This document shows, one piece after another, positions 1 to 9,437 of a DNA stretch of 64,000 nucleotides. Source of the stretch: Bacteroidales bacterium (GTDB lineage Bacteria > Bacteroidota > Bacteroidia > Bacteroidales > UBA932); the NCBI GenBank assembly GCA_024398105.1, contig JAKSJP010000002.1:62001-126000 (forward strand), read 5' to 3'. Each line of letters begins with the position of its first letter. Position 1 is the first letter of the stretch. The notes beneath the pieces are model-generated. The model did no database searches and was not told the origin of the DNA. It saw only the letters and a list, made by a program, of their open reading frames with translations. The translations under genes were made by a program, and so were the position numbers.

Positions 1-65
1 AAGGCCACTGCAGAGGGGCCGGGAGAGGTGGGAGATGGGGGAAATGGCGGGACGGAAAAAGATTG

Positions 66-100
66 TGGAAAAAAATGGAAAAGTGTGGAAGAAAATGGAA
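66..100 (+). promoter_or_regulatory. Probable MraZ operator, four TGGAA repeats
   Basis: TGGAA occurs at 66, 76, 86 and 96, exactly 10 bp apart, just upstream of the mraZ -7 box. MraZ of other bacteria binds short G-rich direct repeats with about one helical turn between them, upstream of its own operon. The repeats cover the place where the -33 element would lie, which fits autorepression. Related G-rich steps (TGGGA at 29, TGGGG at 36) lie further upstream but out of phase. The operator role is inferred. Confidence 0.65.
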
Positions 101-110
101 AATTTCTTCC

Positions 111-118
111 TATCTTTG
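111..118 (+). promoter_or_regulatory. -7 promoter box of the dcw cluster
   Basis: TATCTTTG is a perfect match to the Bacteroidota -7 consensus TAnnTTTG. It lies 30 bp before the mraZ start codon and directly after the TGGAA repeats. It is the only clear promoter seen before the gltX region, so it probably drives the whole 15-kb cluster. Confidence 0.75.
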
Positions 119-148
119 TGGCTAGCGTGAAAGTTTATTGAACAGATT

Positions 149-601
149 ATGGTCACATTCATCGGAAAGGCAACTGCAAAGGTGGACGACAAGGGAAGAA
201 TGGTATTCCCTTCGTTGTTCAAGGCTGCTATGCCCGAAGATGAACCGATGACCTTCGTGATACATAAAGACATCTATTCTGACTGTCTTGAGATGTACAC
301 CCTAGCCGAATGGCAGAGGCAGAGCGAGGCTGTAAAGGCCAAGCTCGACCTGCTCAATGAGAAACACGCCGGGTTCTGGAGAAGATACATGTATGACAGA
401 GCTATGGTGACACCTGATCCGAAGCTCGGCCGTATTTCTATCCCGGCAGAACTTCTCGAAAAGATTGGTGTAACTAAAGAGGTGGTGTTCCTTGGCGGCG
501 ACTATAAGATCGAAATCTGGGCAAAGGACAGATTCGAATCGCAGATTATTTCTGAAGAAGAATACAGATCGATGGCCGAAGAACTCTCTCAGTTGAGATA
601 G
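149..601 (+). CDS. mraZ: Transcriptional regulator MraZ
   Basis: MraZ is a DNA-binding protein of the SpoVT/AbrB fold that heads division and cell-wall clusters and regulates its own operon. The 150-residue length is normal. The two internal repeats of the family are visible: the DDKGR motif near residues 13-17 and DPKLGRISIP at 90-99. The start is set by the first ATG after a TATCTTTG promoter box. It is followed after 9 bases by rsmH, the usual partner. Four TGGAA direct repeats at 66-100 are the likely binding site. Assignment is secure. Confidence 0.96.
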   Translation: MVTFIGKATAKVDDKGRMVFPSLFKAAMPEDEPMTFVIHKDIYSDCLEMYTLAEWQRQSEAVKAKLDLLNEKHAGFWRRYMYDRAMVTPDPKLGRISIPAELLEKIGVTKEVVFLGGDYKIEIWAKDRFESQIISEEEYRSMAEELSQLR

Positions 602-610
602 GAGGTCGTC

Positions 611-1609
611 ATGTCAGAATATCATACTTCCGTACTGCTTGACGAAAGCGTTTCAGCTCTCGTTACCAATCCATCAGGAACATACATTGATGCCACATTC
701 GGAGGCGGTGGTCACACCGCTGAGATTCTTTCACGCTTAAACGAAAGCGGTAGGGTCATTGCCTTCGATCGTGACAATGACGCTATAGGCAACCGCATCG
801 ACGACCCTCGTCTGACGCTGGTCCACAACAATTTCCGCTTCATCCACAACTATGTGATGCTGGACGCCCACAGGAAGGCGGCTGAAAAAGCAGACGACAC
901 GAAGGCGGCAGAAGGCAGCACCGACGGCATGGACGAAGGTACCATGGACCCGTTCATGGCAAAGGTTGACGGAGTCCTTGCCGACCTCGGGGTGTCATCG
1001 CACCAGTTCGACACTGCGGAGAGAGGATTCTCGTTCAGGTACGACTCCCCTCTCGACATGAGGATGGACACGGGCGCCGACATGACGGCCGCGGATGTGG
1101 TGAACAGCTACGAGGTCGAGGAGCTCGAGAAGATTCTCAAGGTCTACGGAGAGGTCGAGAACGCACGCAAGGTCGCTCAGCTGATCGCGAAGGCAAGGAG
1201 CGAGAGCCCTCTCGCCACCACCGGTGACCTTGACAAGGCACTAGCGCCTGTGCTCCCGAAGTTCGCGGAGCACAAGTACCTCGCGAAGGTCTACCAGGCC
1301 CTGCGCATCGAGGTCAACCAGGAGATGCGCTCCCTCGAGAAGTTCCTCGAAGGGACGGCGGCATCCATCAAGGAAGGCGGAAGGCTGGTGGTCATCACCT
1401 ACCATTCCCTCGAGGACAGGATGGTGAAGAACTTCATCAAGGCGGGAAACATCGACGGAAAGGAAGAGAAGGACGTCTACGGACGCTCGCACACTCCTTT
1501 CTCGGCAGTGAACCGCAAGCCCATCCTCCCTACGGAGGAAGAGATCGCGGCGAACACCAGGGCCCGCAGCGCCAAGCTCAGGGTCGCAGAAAGGAACGGC
1601 GAGGAATAG
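611..1609 (+). CDS. rsmH: 16S rRNA (cytosine(1402)-N4)-methyltransferase RsmH
   Basis: RsmH (formerly MraW) methylates N4 of C1402 in 16S rRNA using S-adenosylmethionine. The SAM-binding glycine motif GGGGHT is at residues 31-36, and the family motifs ADLGVSSHQFD (about 124-134) and SPLDMRM (about 146-152) are intact. At 332 residues it is slightly longer than usual. The extra length is a charged, low-complexity stretch at about 84-117, rich in Lys, Asp, Glu and Ala, inserted before the ADLGVSS motif. A purine-rich AGGAGG at 600-605 serves as ribosome binding site. Confidence 0.96.
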   Translation: MSEYHTSVLLDESVSALVTNPSGTYIDATFGGGGHTAEILSRLNESGRVIAFDRDNDAIGNRIDDPRLTLVHNNFRFIHNYVMLDAHRKAAEKADDTKAAEGSTDGMDEGTMDPFMAKVDGVLADLGVSSHQFDTAERGFSFRYDSPLDMRMDTGADMTAADVVNSYEVEELEKILKVYGEVENARKVAQLIAKARSESPLATTGDLDKALAPVLPKFAEHKYLAKVYQALRIEVNQEMRSLEKFLEGTAASIKEGGRLVVITYHSLEDRMVKNFIKAGNIDGKEEKDVYGRSHTPFSAVNRKPILPTEEEIAANTRARSAKLRVAERNGEE

Positions 1610-1658
1610 GACGTAAGGAATAACAGAAACTCAGGTATAGAAAAACGACCAGACAGAT

Positions 1659-2000
1659 ATGGCAAGCATGAAGAGAATATGGGAGGCGGTCCGCAACGGA
1701 GCGAATGCGATAGTTCATGGAGAACTGTTGCTTAGGCTGAGGGTGGACAGGTACTTCATGCATATTCTTTACACATTCCTGCTCATGTGGCTGGTCATCC
1801 TGCTCGACATGAGGGTCGAGAAGACCATGGCGAAGGTAGAGAAGAACAAGGAGACTTTGAGCGAGATGAAGATCTACCATGCACAGAAGACCGTGCAGAT
1901 GGTCAGCCTCAACAGGATAAGCACCGTCCAGAGCATGCTCGAGGAAAAAGGTTCAGATGTCACACTTCCGGAGAAACCGGCAATCAAGATAAAGAAGTAA
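1659..2000 (+). CDS. ftsL: FtsL-like cell division protein
   Basis: A 113-residue bitopic membrane protein in the position of FtsL, between rsmH and the division transpeptidase. One transmembrane helix is predicted at about residues 33-50, with a short basic cytoplasmic N-terminus. A periplasmic heptad-like coiled coil follows (about 52-97). FtsL proteins share little sequence; the assignment rests on size, topology and synteny. FtsL recruits and activates FtsW/FtsI together with FtsB and FtsQ. The C-terminus (PEKPAIKIKK) is basic. Confidence 0.85.
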   Translation: MASMKRIWEAVRNGANAIVHGELLLRLRVDRYFMHILYTFLLMWLVILLDMRVEKTMAKVEKNKETLSEMKIYHAQKTVQMVSLNRISTVQSMLEEKGSDVTLPEKPAIKIKK

Positions 2001-2006
2001 AGGGAT

Positions 2007-3899
2007 ATGGCTAGCGAAAAGAAAAAGAAGAGCGACTCAGTAGGTCTCGCGCTTTATCTCATATACCTGGCACTTCTGGGCCTGAGCGTTCTCATCATGG
2101 GAAGGCTCGTGCAGATCCAGCTCACCTACGAGCCGGATCCAAAGATCGCGGATCTCTTCAAGCCAAGGAGCACAAAGCAGATCCTCGAGCCTATGCGTGG
2201 CTCGATCATCTCCAACGACGGAAGGCTTCTTGCCATGTCCACCCCTATGTACCAGGTCTACATGGACTGCACGGTACTGAAGGACGTGAACAGCAAGGAG
2301 GAGGAAGAGAACTGGAGAGCCAAGGCGAAGGACCTCGCCGACGGCCTCGCCGAGATATACCACGACAGGAGCGGATCGGAGTATTACCAGCTGATCATGG
2401 ACTCAAGAAGTCGTGGCAGACGCTATGTCAGGATGGGTACCCTCATCGACCATGAGACCCTCCAGGCAGTGTCAGACCTCCCGCTCTTCAGGGAAGGCGC
2501 ATTCAAGGGAGGCTTCCTTTACGAGAAGAGGGACAGCAGGCAGTATCCTTACGGAACCCTCGCAAGACGAGTGATCGGATATGTGAAGGACAACTCCAAC
2601 AGCAACGGAAACAACCTCATCGGACTTGAGGGACGATATAACTACGAGCTCCACGGAAAGGAGGGCTACGAATGGATGAAGGTGACCGACAACAGAGGTC
2701 TCATCCACAACTACGACAGCTCATACGTCAAGGCCGAGGACGGAAGGGACATCAGGACCACGCTCGACATCGACATACAGGACATCGCAGACCATGCTCT
2801 CAGGGCCCAGATCGAGGACAATCCTAAGATCGAGGGCGGCTGCGTGATCGTGATGGACGTGAAGACCGGCGGCATCAGGGCCATGGTGAATCTCCTCAGG
2901 GACAGTACCTCAGGAAGGATGAGCGAGAGCTACAACATGGCTGTCGGCCGTACAGGAGAGCCTGGTTCCGTATTCAAGAGCACCACGCTGATGAGCCTTC
3001 TCGAGGACGGAAAGGTCAAGCTTACAGACGAGATCCCTACCAACCATGGTGACGTAAAGGGATTCAGCCGCGACCAGCATATCGCAGACTACGAGAGAGA
3101 GAACCATACGGACAAGATCTCGATCCTCCATGGTTTCGAGATTTCTTCGAACTATGTGTTCAGGAAGCTCGCGATCGACAACTATGGAGACAACCCTAAG
3201 AAGATGATCGACAAGCTCTATCTCTACAAGCTCGGCGAGGCTTACGACTTCGACCTGGATGGTTTCAAGTCGCCTTCCATCCCGGACCCTGCAGGCAAGT
3301 ACTGGAGCAACACCGACCTCGGTTCAGTCGCCATCGGATACTCTGTCGCAGAGACACCGCTGCATATCGTCACCTTCTACAACGCCATCGCGAACAAGGG
3401 CAAGATGATGAAGCCATATCTGGTCGAGAGCATCGAGTCTAACGGCAGCGTGAAGGAGAAGAGAGGACCAAGCATACTTAACGGCTCTATCTGTTCAAGG
3501 GCTACCGCTGACACCCTTACAAGGGCTCTGCGCAATGTAGTCTCGGAAGGAACAGGCAAGACCAGGCTCGCAAGGGCAAGATGCCCGATCGCCGGAAAGA
3601 CCGGTACGTCGCGTATCGTACTTGACCCCAAGTACACCCAGAAGAGCCGCAACCCATATATGGATGAATACGGGCGCATGCAGTACCAGGCTACTTTCGT
3701 AGGTTTCTTCCCTGCGGACGAGCCTCAGTACACTGCCATCGTCGTGATCTACTCCAACCTCGACAGGGAGATCTTCTACGGAGGAACACTGCCTGCGATG
3801 GCATTCAGGGAGATCGTGGACAATGTCTACGCGCTTGACAGCAGAAACGGAGAAGTTCTGACAGAGAAGGCATCCATGCCTGACTGGTCAGCAGAATAG
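2007..3899 (+). CDS. ftsI: Division peptidoglycan transpeptidase (PBP3/FtsI)
   Basis: This class B penicillin-binding protein crosslinks septal peptidoglycan. An N-terminal membrane anchor is at residues 11-32, then a dimerisation/pedestal domain, then the transpeptidase domain. The three catalytic motifs are visible: SVFK (Ser321 nucleophile), SSN at 380-382 and KTGT at 531-534. The protein ends at 630 residues shortly after the transpeptidase core, so it carries no C-terminal PASTA domain, unlike many relatives. It is placed between ftsL and murE as in other Bacteroidota. Confidence 0.95.
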   Translation: MASEKKKKSDSVGLALYLIYLALLGLSVLIMGRLVQIQLTYEPDPKIADLFKPRSTKQILEPMRGSIISNDGRLLAMSTPMYQVYMDCTVLKDVNSKEEEENWRAKAKDLADGLAEIYHDRSGSEYYQLIMDSRSRGRRYVRMGTLIDHETLQAVSDLPLFREGAFKGGFLYEKRDSRQYPYGTLARRVIGYVKDNSNSNGNNLIGLEGRYNYELHGKEGYEWMKVTDNRGLIHNYDSSYVKAEDGRDIRTTLDIDIQDIADHALRAQIEDNPKIEGGCVIVMDVKTGGIRAMVNLLRDSTSGRMSESYNMAVGRTGEPGSVFKSTTLMSLLEDGKVKLTDEIPTNHGDVKGFSRDQHIADYERENHTDKISILHGFEISSNYVFRKLAIDNYGDNPKKMIDKLYLYKLGEAYDFDLDGFKSPSIPDPAGKYWSNTDLGSVAIGYSVAETPLHIVTFYNAIANKGKMMKPYLVESIESNGSVKEKRGPSILNGSICSRATADTLTRALRNVVSEGTGKTRLARARCPIAGKTGTSRIVLDPKYTQKSRNPYMDEYGRMQYQATFVGFFPADEPQYTAIVVIYSNLDREIFYGGTLPAMAFREIVDNVYALDSRNGEVLTEKASMPDWSAE

Positions 3900-3922
3900 A
3901 AAGAATTTAAATACACAGCAAG

Positions 3923-5395
3923 ATGATCTTAGGAAATGTCATAGAGAACAGCGGAGTCCTTGAAGTCAAGGGCAGCAAGGCTGTCGAGCTCACATCTATC
4001 TGCAGCGACTCAAGGAAAGTCGTCGACGGATCATTGTTCATAGCAGTCAAGGGTCTCGCCACAGACGGACACAACTATATCGCATCGGCAATCGAGAAGG
4101 GCGCGAAAGCCATCGTCTTCGAGGACGAGGCGGCAGCCATGGAGCAGGTCGCAAAGGCCGGCAAGGACGACATCACACTCGTCAAGGTAGCCTCTGCACG
4201 CCATGCAGAAGCGATCATGGCAGCGAATTTCTACGACAATCCTTCACACAAGCTGACACTCGTGGGAATAACAGGTACCAACGGAAAGACGACTACCGTC
4301 ACCCTCCTCTACAACCTGTTCATGAACCTCGGCTACAACTGCGGACTTCTCTCGACCATCGCGAACTTCGTCGGAACCCGCATGAGCGAGACAGCGAACA
4401 CCACAGCAGACCCTATCACCATCAACTCCCTCATGGCAGAGATGGTGGACGCAGGCTGCCAGTACTGCTTCATGGAAGTCAGCTCCATCGGAATGGAGCA
4501 GGAAAGAGTCAGCGGTCTCAAGTACAAGGTCGGAATCTTCTCGAACCTCACCCACGACCATCTTGACTACCACAAGACCTTCGCCGAGTATCTCCGCTGC
4601 AAGAAGCTCTTCTTCGACCAGCTTCCTGCTGACGCATATGCCGTCACCAACATCGACGACAAGAACGGTATGATCATGGTACAGAACACCAAGGCCAAGG
4701 TCGTGACCTATTCATGCCGCAGCATCGCTGACCATACAGCAAGGATCATGGAAGAAAGCTTCGACGGAATGCAGCTCCGCATCGACGGCCAGGAGACATG
4801 GACCAAGCTCATCGGACAGCACAACGCATACAACCTCCTCGCCATCTACACAGCTGCAGTGCTCGTAGGTGCGACACAGGAAGAGGCCCTCATCGCGCTC
4901 AGCAAGCTCGATTCAGCAAAGGGTCGCCTCGAGACCATCAAGGCTCCGAACGGAGTGACGGTGGTGATCGACTACGCCCACACTCCTGACGCGATGGACA
5001 ACGTACTCAAGACCCTCAGGGAGATCGCTCCTTCGAATCCGCTAGTATGCCTCTTCGGCTGCGGTGGTGACAGGGACAGGACAAAGAGACCTGAGATGGC
5101 CAAGGTAGCTGAGAAATATTCAGACAGGATCTTCGTGACATCTGACAACAGCCGTACTGAGAAGACAGAGGACATCCTCGACGAGATACGTACAGGCTTC
5201 AGCACAGAAGGTCTCAGGAAGTCACTTTTCATCGCCGACAGGAAGGAGGCGATCCGCACAGCCATACTCACAGCCCAGCCGGACTCGGCCATCCTGCTCG
5301 CAGGCAAGGGACACGAGACATACCAGATCATCGGAAAGACATACAACCACTTCGATGAGAGAGAGGTAGTAGCGGAAGTAATCGAAAACATGTAA
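3923..5395 (+). CDS. murE: UDP-MurNAc-tripeptide synthetase MurE
   Basis: MurE is an ATP-dependent Mur ligase that adds the third residue, normally meso-diaminopimelate in Bacteroidota, to UDP-MurNAc-L-Ala-D-Glu. The P-loop GTNGKTTT is at residues 118-125, and the C-terminal domain carries the amino-acid recognition loop. That loop reads DNSR at 408-411 instead of the usual DNPR of diaminopimelate-adding enzymes. The key Asn and Arg are kept and only the Pro is changed. Length (490) is normal. It lies 5 bases before mraY. Confidence 0.95.
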   Translation: MILGNVIENSGVLEVKGSKAVELTSICSDSRKVVDGSLFIAVKGLATDGHNYIASAIEKGAKAIVFEDEAAAMEQVAKAGKDDITLVKVASARHAEAIMAANFYDNPSHKLTLVGITGTNGKTTTVTLLYNLFMNLGYNCGLLSTIANFVGTRMSETANTTADPITINSLMAEMVDAGCQYCFMEVSSIGMEQERVSGLKYKVGIFSNLTHDHLDYHKTFAEYLRCKKLFFDQLPADAYAVTNIDDKNGMIMVQNTKAKVVTYSCRSIADHTARIMEESFDGMQLRIDGQETWTKLIGQHNAYNLLAIYTAAVLVGATQEEALIALSKLDSAKGRLETIKAPNGVTVVIDYAHTPDAMDNVLKTLREIAPSNPLVCLFGCGGDRDRTKRPEMAKVAEKYSDRIFVTSDNSRTEKTEDILDEIRTGFSTEGLRKSLFIADRKEAIRTAILTAQPDSAILLAGKGHETYQIIGKTYNHFDEREVVAEVIENM

Positions 5396-5400
5396 GAGAG

Positions 5401-6702
5401 ATGATCTACAACCTATTCCAATACCTATCAGACTACGACATTCCTGGGCAGGCGCTGTTCACGCACCTGTCCTCAAGGGCGATCATGGCGGCGATGACCT
5501 CGCTGCTCATTTCCATGATCATAGGCAAGCGCATAATCCGATGGCTCCAGAAGAAGCAGATCGGAGAGACCATCCGTGACCTCGGTCTCGAAGGACAGAC
5601 CTCGAAGAAAGGCACTCCGACCATGGGAGGTGTCATCGTCATCCTCGCCATACTCGTGGCGGCTCTTCTCTTCTGCGACCTCAAGAGCATCTACACCCAG
5701 CTTCTCGTGTTCACCACACTCTGGTGCGGCGGCATAGGCTTCGCAGACGACTCGATCAAGGTCTTCAAGAAGAACAAGGAAGGCATGAGCGAGAAGATGA
5801 AGCTCATCCTCCAGGTAGTGCTCGGATTCGTGGTAGGCCTCACAGTATGCTACAGCCCGGACATCGTCGTCAGGGAGAAGGTCATGGACACCACAGAGAC
5901 AGTATACTTCTCACAGGGAACTGATTCCCTCGACGTCAACGCAGAGAGGATCGTGACCAAGGGACAGTGGAAGAACGAGAACGTCGTGAAGAGCACCAAG
6001 ACCACCATCCCGTTCGTGAAGAGCCATGAGTTCGACTACGCATCGCTCTCACCTTTCAACGGAGCGATGGGATGGTACACGAAGTGGGCCATCTACGTGC
6101 TGATGATCCTTCTGGTCATCGCCGCATGCTCAAACGGTGCGAACCTGACAGACGGACTTGACGGCCTGTCTGCCGGAACATCAGCCATAGTCGCGGTAGT
6201 CATCGGTATACTCGCATGGCTCAGCGGCAACCTCGTGAACTCCGACTACCTCAACATCATGTACATACCTGGAACAGGAGAGATCGCCGTGTTCATGTCG
6301 GCCTTCGTGGGAGCCCTCATCGGTTTCCTCTGGTACAACTGCTACCCTGCACAGGTGTTCATGGGCGACACAGGAAGCCTCACGATCGGAGGTATCATCG
6401 GTGTGAGCGCAGTGCTCATCAGAAAGGAGCTTCTCCTCCCGCTCCTCTGTGGCATCTTCCTCGTAGAGAGCGCCACGGTGCTCATCCAGAGATATTACTT
6501 CAAGTATACCAGGATCAGATATGGTGAAGGAAAGCGAATCTTCAAGATGACTCCGCTCCACCACCACTTCCAGAAGCAGGGCATACCTGCATACATACAG
6601 AGCCCAAGCTATCCTCACCACGAGGTAAAGATCGTCATCAGGTTCTGGATCACAGGAATTTTACTGGCAGTTGCGACACTCGCACTGCTCAAACTCAGAT
6701 AA
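5401..6702 (+). CDS. mraY: Phospho-MurNAc-pentapeptide transferase MraY
   Basis: MraY transfers phospho-MurNAc-pentapeptide from UDP to undecaprenyl phosphate, making lipid I in the inner membrane. The conserved motifs are visible: GTPTMGG (about 74-80), FADDSIK with the Asp pair (about 116-122), NLTDGLDGLS (about 248-257), GDTGS, and the HHHFQ motif near residue 391. A hydrophilic insertion of roughly 70 residues (about 160-220) lies between membrane helices. Such an insertion is characteristic of Bacteroidota MraY and explains the 433-residue length. Confidence 0.96.
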   Translation: MIYNLFQYLSDYDIPGQALFTHLSSRAIMAAMTSLLISMIIGKRIIRWLQKKQIGETIRDLGLEGQTSKKGTPTMGGVIVILAILVAALLFCDLKSIYTQLLVFTTLWCGGIGFADDSIKVFKKNKEGMSEKMKLILQVVLGFVVGLTVCYSPDIVVREKVMDTTETVYFSQGTDSLDVNAERIVTKGQWKNENVVKSTKTTIPFVKSHEFDYASLSPFNGAMGWYTKWAIYVLMILLVIAACSNGANLTDGLDGLSAGTSAIVAVVIGILAWLSGNLVNSDYLNIMYIPGTGEIAVFMSAFVGALIGFLWYNCYPAQVFMGDTGSLTIGGIIGVSAVLIRKELLLPLLCGIFLVESATVLIQRYYFKYTRIRYGEGKRIFKMTPLHHHFQKQGIPAYIQSPSYPHHEVKIVIRFWITGILLAVATLALLKLR

Positions 6703-6715
6703 GTCAAGCAAGGTT

Positions 6716-8059
6716 ATGGCAAGAATTGTTGTATTAGGTGGAGCTGAGAGCGGCGTAGGTTCAGCCGTTCTCGCAAAGGTAAAGGGCTTCGATGTATTCC
6801 TCTCAGACATGGGAAACATCGCAGACAAGTATGTCGAGACTCTCAACAAGTGGGAGATCCCATTTGAGCAGGGACATCACAGCGAAGAGCTCATCCTCAA
6901 CGCTGACGAGATCATCAAGAGTCCTGGCATCCCTTGCACCGCACCTCTCGTGAAGAAGGCGGAGGAAAAAGGCATCCATATCATCTCGGAGATCGAGTTC
7001 GCAGGCCGCTACGACACTGCGAAGAAGATCTGCATCACCGGAAGTAACGGCAAGACCACCACGACCTCGCTCATCTACTACCTCCTCCAGCAGGCAGGTC
7101 TCAATGTAGGACTCGGCGGAAACATCGGCAAGAGCTATGCTCTCCAGGTAGCGACCGAGAAATTCGATTACTATGTCCTCGAGCTCAGCAGCTTCCAGCT
7201 TGACAACTGCTACGACTTCAGACCGGACATCGCGATCATCACCAACATCACTCCTGACCACCTTGACCGTTATGACCACAAGATGGAGAACTACACCCAG
7301 GCCAAGTTCCGCATCACAAGGAACCTCCGTCCTGAGGACTGCTTCATCTTCGACTCTGACGATGAGATTACTATCAACCACCTCGACCAGATCATCATCC
7401 GCGCCAAGAAACTTCCTTTCACCCAGAGCGGCAAGGAAGTCGAGCAGGGAGCATATCTCAAGGACAACAAGATCGTCGTAAAGTACGAGAAGGAGGAATG
7501 CGACCTCTTCCTCGAGGAGCTTGCCCTCGGTGGAAAGCACAATGTATACAACTCGATGGCAGCGGCTCTCGCAGCAAAGGCAGCCGGCATCGACAACAAG
7601 GTCATCCGCAACTCTCTCGAGACATTCCAGCCTATCGAGCACAGGCTTGAGCCTGTCCTCAGCGTAGGCGGCGTGCTCTACATAAATGATTCGAAGGCCA
7701 CGAACGTGGATTCAGCATGGTACGCACTTGAGTGCCAGAAGAAGCCTGTGGTATGGATCGTAGGCGGCAAGGACAAGGGCAACGACTACAGCGTGCTCGA
7801 AGGTCTCGTCAAGGAGAAGGTGAAGGCCATCGTCTGCATGGGTCTCGACAACAAGAAGCTCCATGACTCATTCGAGGGCATCGTCGGCAAGGAGAACATC
7901 GTCGACGCCAAGTCCGCTGACGAGGCTGTGAAGGCTTCAAGCAAGTTCGCGAAGGACGGAGACGTCGTCCTCCTCAGCCCTTGCTGTGCAAGCTTCGACC
8001 TCTTCGCCAACTACGAGGACAGAGGTCAGAAATTCAAGGAAGCAGTAAGAAATCTCTAG
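6716..8059 (+). CDS. murD: UDP-MurNAc-L-alanine:D-glutamate ligase MurD
   Basis: MurD adds D-glutamate to UDP-MurNAc-L-alanine in the cytoplasm. The ATP-binding motif GSNGKTTTT starts near residue 109, and the C-terminal part holds the NDSKATN motif typical of MurD. The ATG at 6716 is chosen because it begins the Rossmann strand MARIVVLGG. An upstream in-frame ATG at 6671 would add 15 residues and overlap mraY without family support. The resulting length is 447 residues. Confidence 0.94.
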   Translation: MARIVVLGGAESGVGSAVLAKVKGFDVFLSDMGNIADKYVETLNKWEIPFEQGHHSEELILNADEIIKSPGIPCTAPLVKKAEEKGIHIISEIEFAGRYDTAKKICITGSNGKTTTTSLIYYLLQQAGLNVGLGGNIGKSYALQVATEKFDYYVLELSSFQLDNCYDFRPDIAIITNITPDHLDRYDHKMENYTQAKFRITRNLRPEDCFIFDSDDEITINHLDQIIIRAKKLPFTQSGKEVEQGAYLKDNKIVVKYEKEECDLFLEELALGGKHNVYNSMAAALAAKAAGIDNKVIRNSLETFQPIEHRLEPVLSVGGVLYINDSKATNVDSAWYALECQKKPVVWIVGGKDKGNDYSVLEGLVKEKVKAIVCMGLDNKKLHDSFEGIVGKENIVDAKSADEAVKASSKFAKDGDVVLLSPCCASFDLFANYEDRGQKFKEAVRNL

Positions 8060-8063
8060 GAAG

Positions 8064-9431
8064 ATGAAGAAGAAAGGAAAAGGTTCAGGATTCTGGAACA
8101 TCGCGGACAGTCTTGAGGGCGACAAGGTCATCTGGATGATCGTGCTGCTCCTGATCATGATGTCCATCCTTGCCATCTCCGCTTCGACGCCGCTGCTTGC
8201 AATCCAGACGCACACGACCAGAGATGCGATCATCAGGGAGCAGCTCTTCATCGTGGGTCTCGGCATCCTGCTCATCGTCGGACTGTACAACATCAAGAAG
8301 ATAGGCATCTTCCGCATCGTATCCCAGATGGGCTTCATACTGTCTCTCGGAGCGCTCCTGTTCCTGAAGATGAAACTTAACCTGGGAGTCATAAAGGCCG
8401 TCACCATCAACGGTGCGACCCGTGCGATATCGATATTCGGTTTCCAGCTCCATGTCTTCGAGTTCGTCAAGATCATGATGATCATGTACCTGGCATGGGC
8501 GATCAGCGCACTTAAGCTGGACGACCTGCCGCTGGCGAACAACCTGTCGAAGATCAACAGGCTGGGATTCCTCTCGAGAAAGCCTTGGAAGGAATTCCTC
8601 TACATATACTTCCCTATCGGATCGGTCTGCCTGCTGATCCTCAACGGCAGTGTGTCAAGTACGCTCTTCATCGGAGGCATCCTGTTCATCACCGTCCTGG
8701 TCGGCGGACTGAAGTTAAAGACAGTCATACCATATGCTGTCGGAGCAGTGATAGTCTTCGGACTGTGCGTGGGACTCTACTACGCGTCGGACGGCAAGAT
8801 GTTCGGCCGTATCGGAACAGCGGTAGGTCGTGTGACCAGACATTCCGAGGACCCTGAGGAGATGCTTCTCAGATACCCGAGAAACACGAAGGAATTCTCC
8901 GAAGCGCTCGACGAGGCACGTCAGCCTATCAGCGCCAAGGTAGCCATCAGCGAAGGCGGGGTGCTCGGAAAGGGAGTCGGCAGAAGCACCCAGAAATATA
9001 TAGTCCCTATCATGTTCGAGGACTATATGTTCGGCTTCATAGTCGAGGAGTACGGACTCTGGGGAGCGCTGCTCGTCCTGGCCCTCTACGCCTCCCTTGT
9101 AGCAAGGGGCTCGATCATAGTGAGGAACTGCGACAACAATTTCGCCAAGGTAGCGGTGGCAGGACTCGTACTGCTCATTTCGCTGCAGGCATTCATGCAT
9201 ATAATGATCAACGCGGACATGGGACCTCTTACGGGTCAGACCCTTCCGATGATCAGCCACGGAAACAGTTCGTTCCTGGCATTCAGCATGGCATTCGGTA
9301 TCATCCTCTCGATAAGCAGGATGGCGAAGAAGAAGATTGAGAAGGAGTCTGACAACGCGGCTCCTATCATTGAACAGACAGACGAGGTCAAGGATACGCT
9401 TAGCGATCTTGACCAGCTCGAAAACATATAG
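8064..9431 (+). CDS. ftsW: Septal peptidoglycan polymerase FtsW (SEDS family)
   Basis: SEDS-family glycosyltransferase that polymerises lipid II at the septum with its partner FtsI. About ten transmembrane helices are visible. A large periplasmic loop (about residues 255-310) contains conserved SEDS features, and a Pro-Met-Ile-Ser-His-Gly-Asn-Ser segment lies near the end of the membrane domain. A charged cytoplasmic tail (about 415-455) follows the last helix. FtsW rather than RodA is favoured by its place between murD and murG. Confidence 0.93.
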   Translation: MKKKGKGSGFWNIADSLEGDKVIWMIVLLLIMMSILAISASTPLLAIQTHTTRDAIIREQLFIVGLGILLIVGLYNIKKIGIFRIVSQMGFILSLGALLFLKMKLNLGVIKAVTINGATRAISIFGFQLHVFEFVKIMMIMYLAWAISALKLDDLPLANNLSKINRLGFLSRKPWKEFLYIYFPIGSVCLLILNGSVSSTLFIGGILFITVLVGGLKLKTVIPYAVGAVIVFGLCVGLYYASDGKMFGRIGTAVGRVTRHSEDPEEMLLRYPRNTKEFSEALDEARQPISAKVAISEGGVLGKGVGRSTQKYIVPIMFEDYMFGFIVEEYGLWGALLVLALYASLVARGSIIVRNCDNNFAKVAVAGLVLLISLQAFMHIMINADMGPLTGQTLPMISHGNSSFLAFSMAFGIILSISRMAKKKIEKESDNAAPIIEQTDEVKDTLSDLDQLENI

Positions 9432-9437
9432 CAGAAT

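Noticed and set aside
6000..6060. Large insertion in MraY as a novelty
   Set aside because: Such an insertion is usual in Bacteroidota MraY.
6803..7642. 279-codon open frame opposite murD, and similar long frames opposite murG, rsmH and other dcw genes
   Set aside because: They mirror strongly coding genes with high GC third positions, have no ribosome-binding context and give Arg/Leu/Val-rich proteins without family features.
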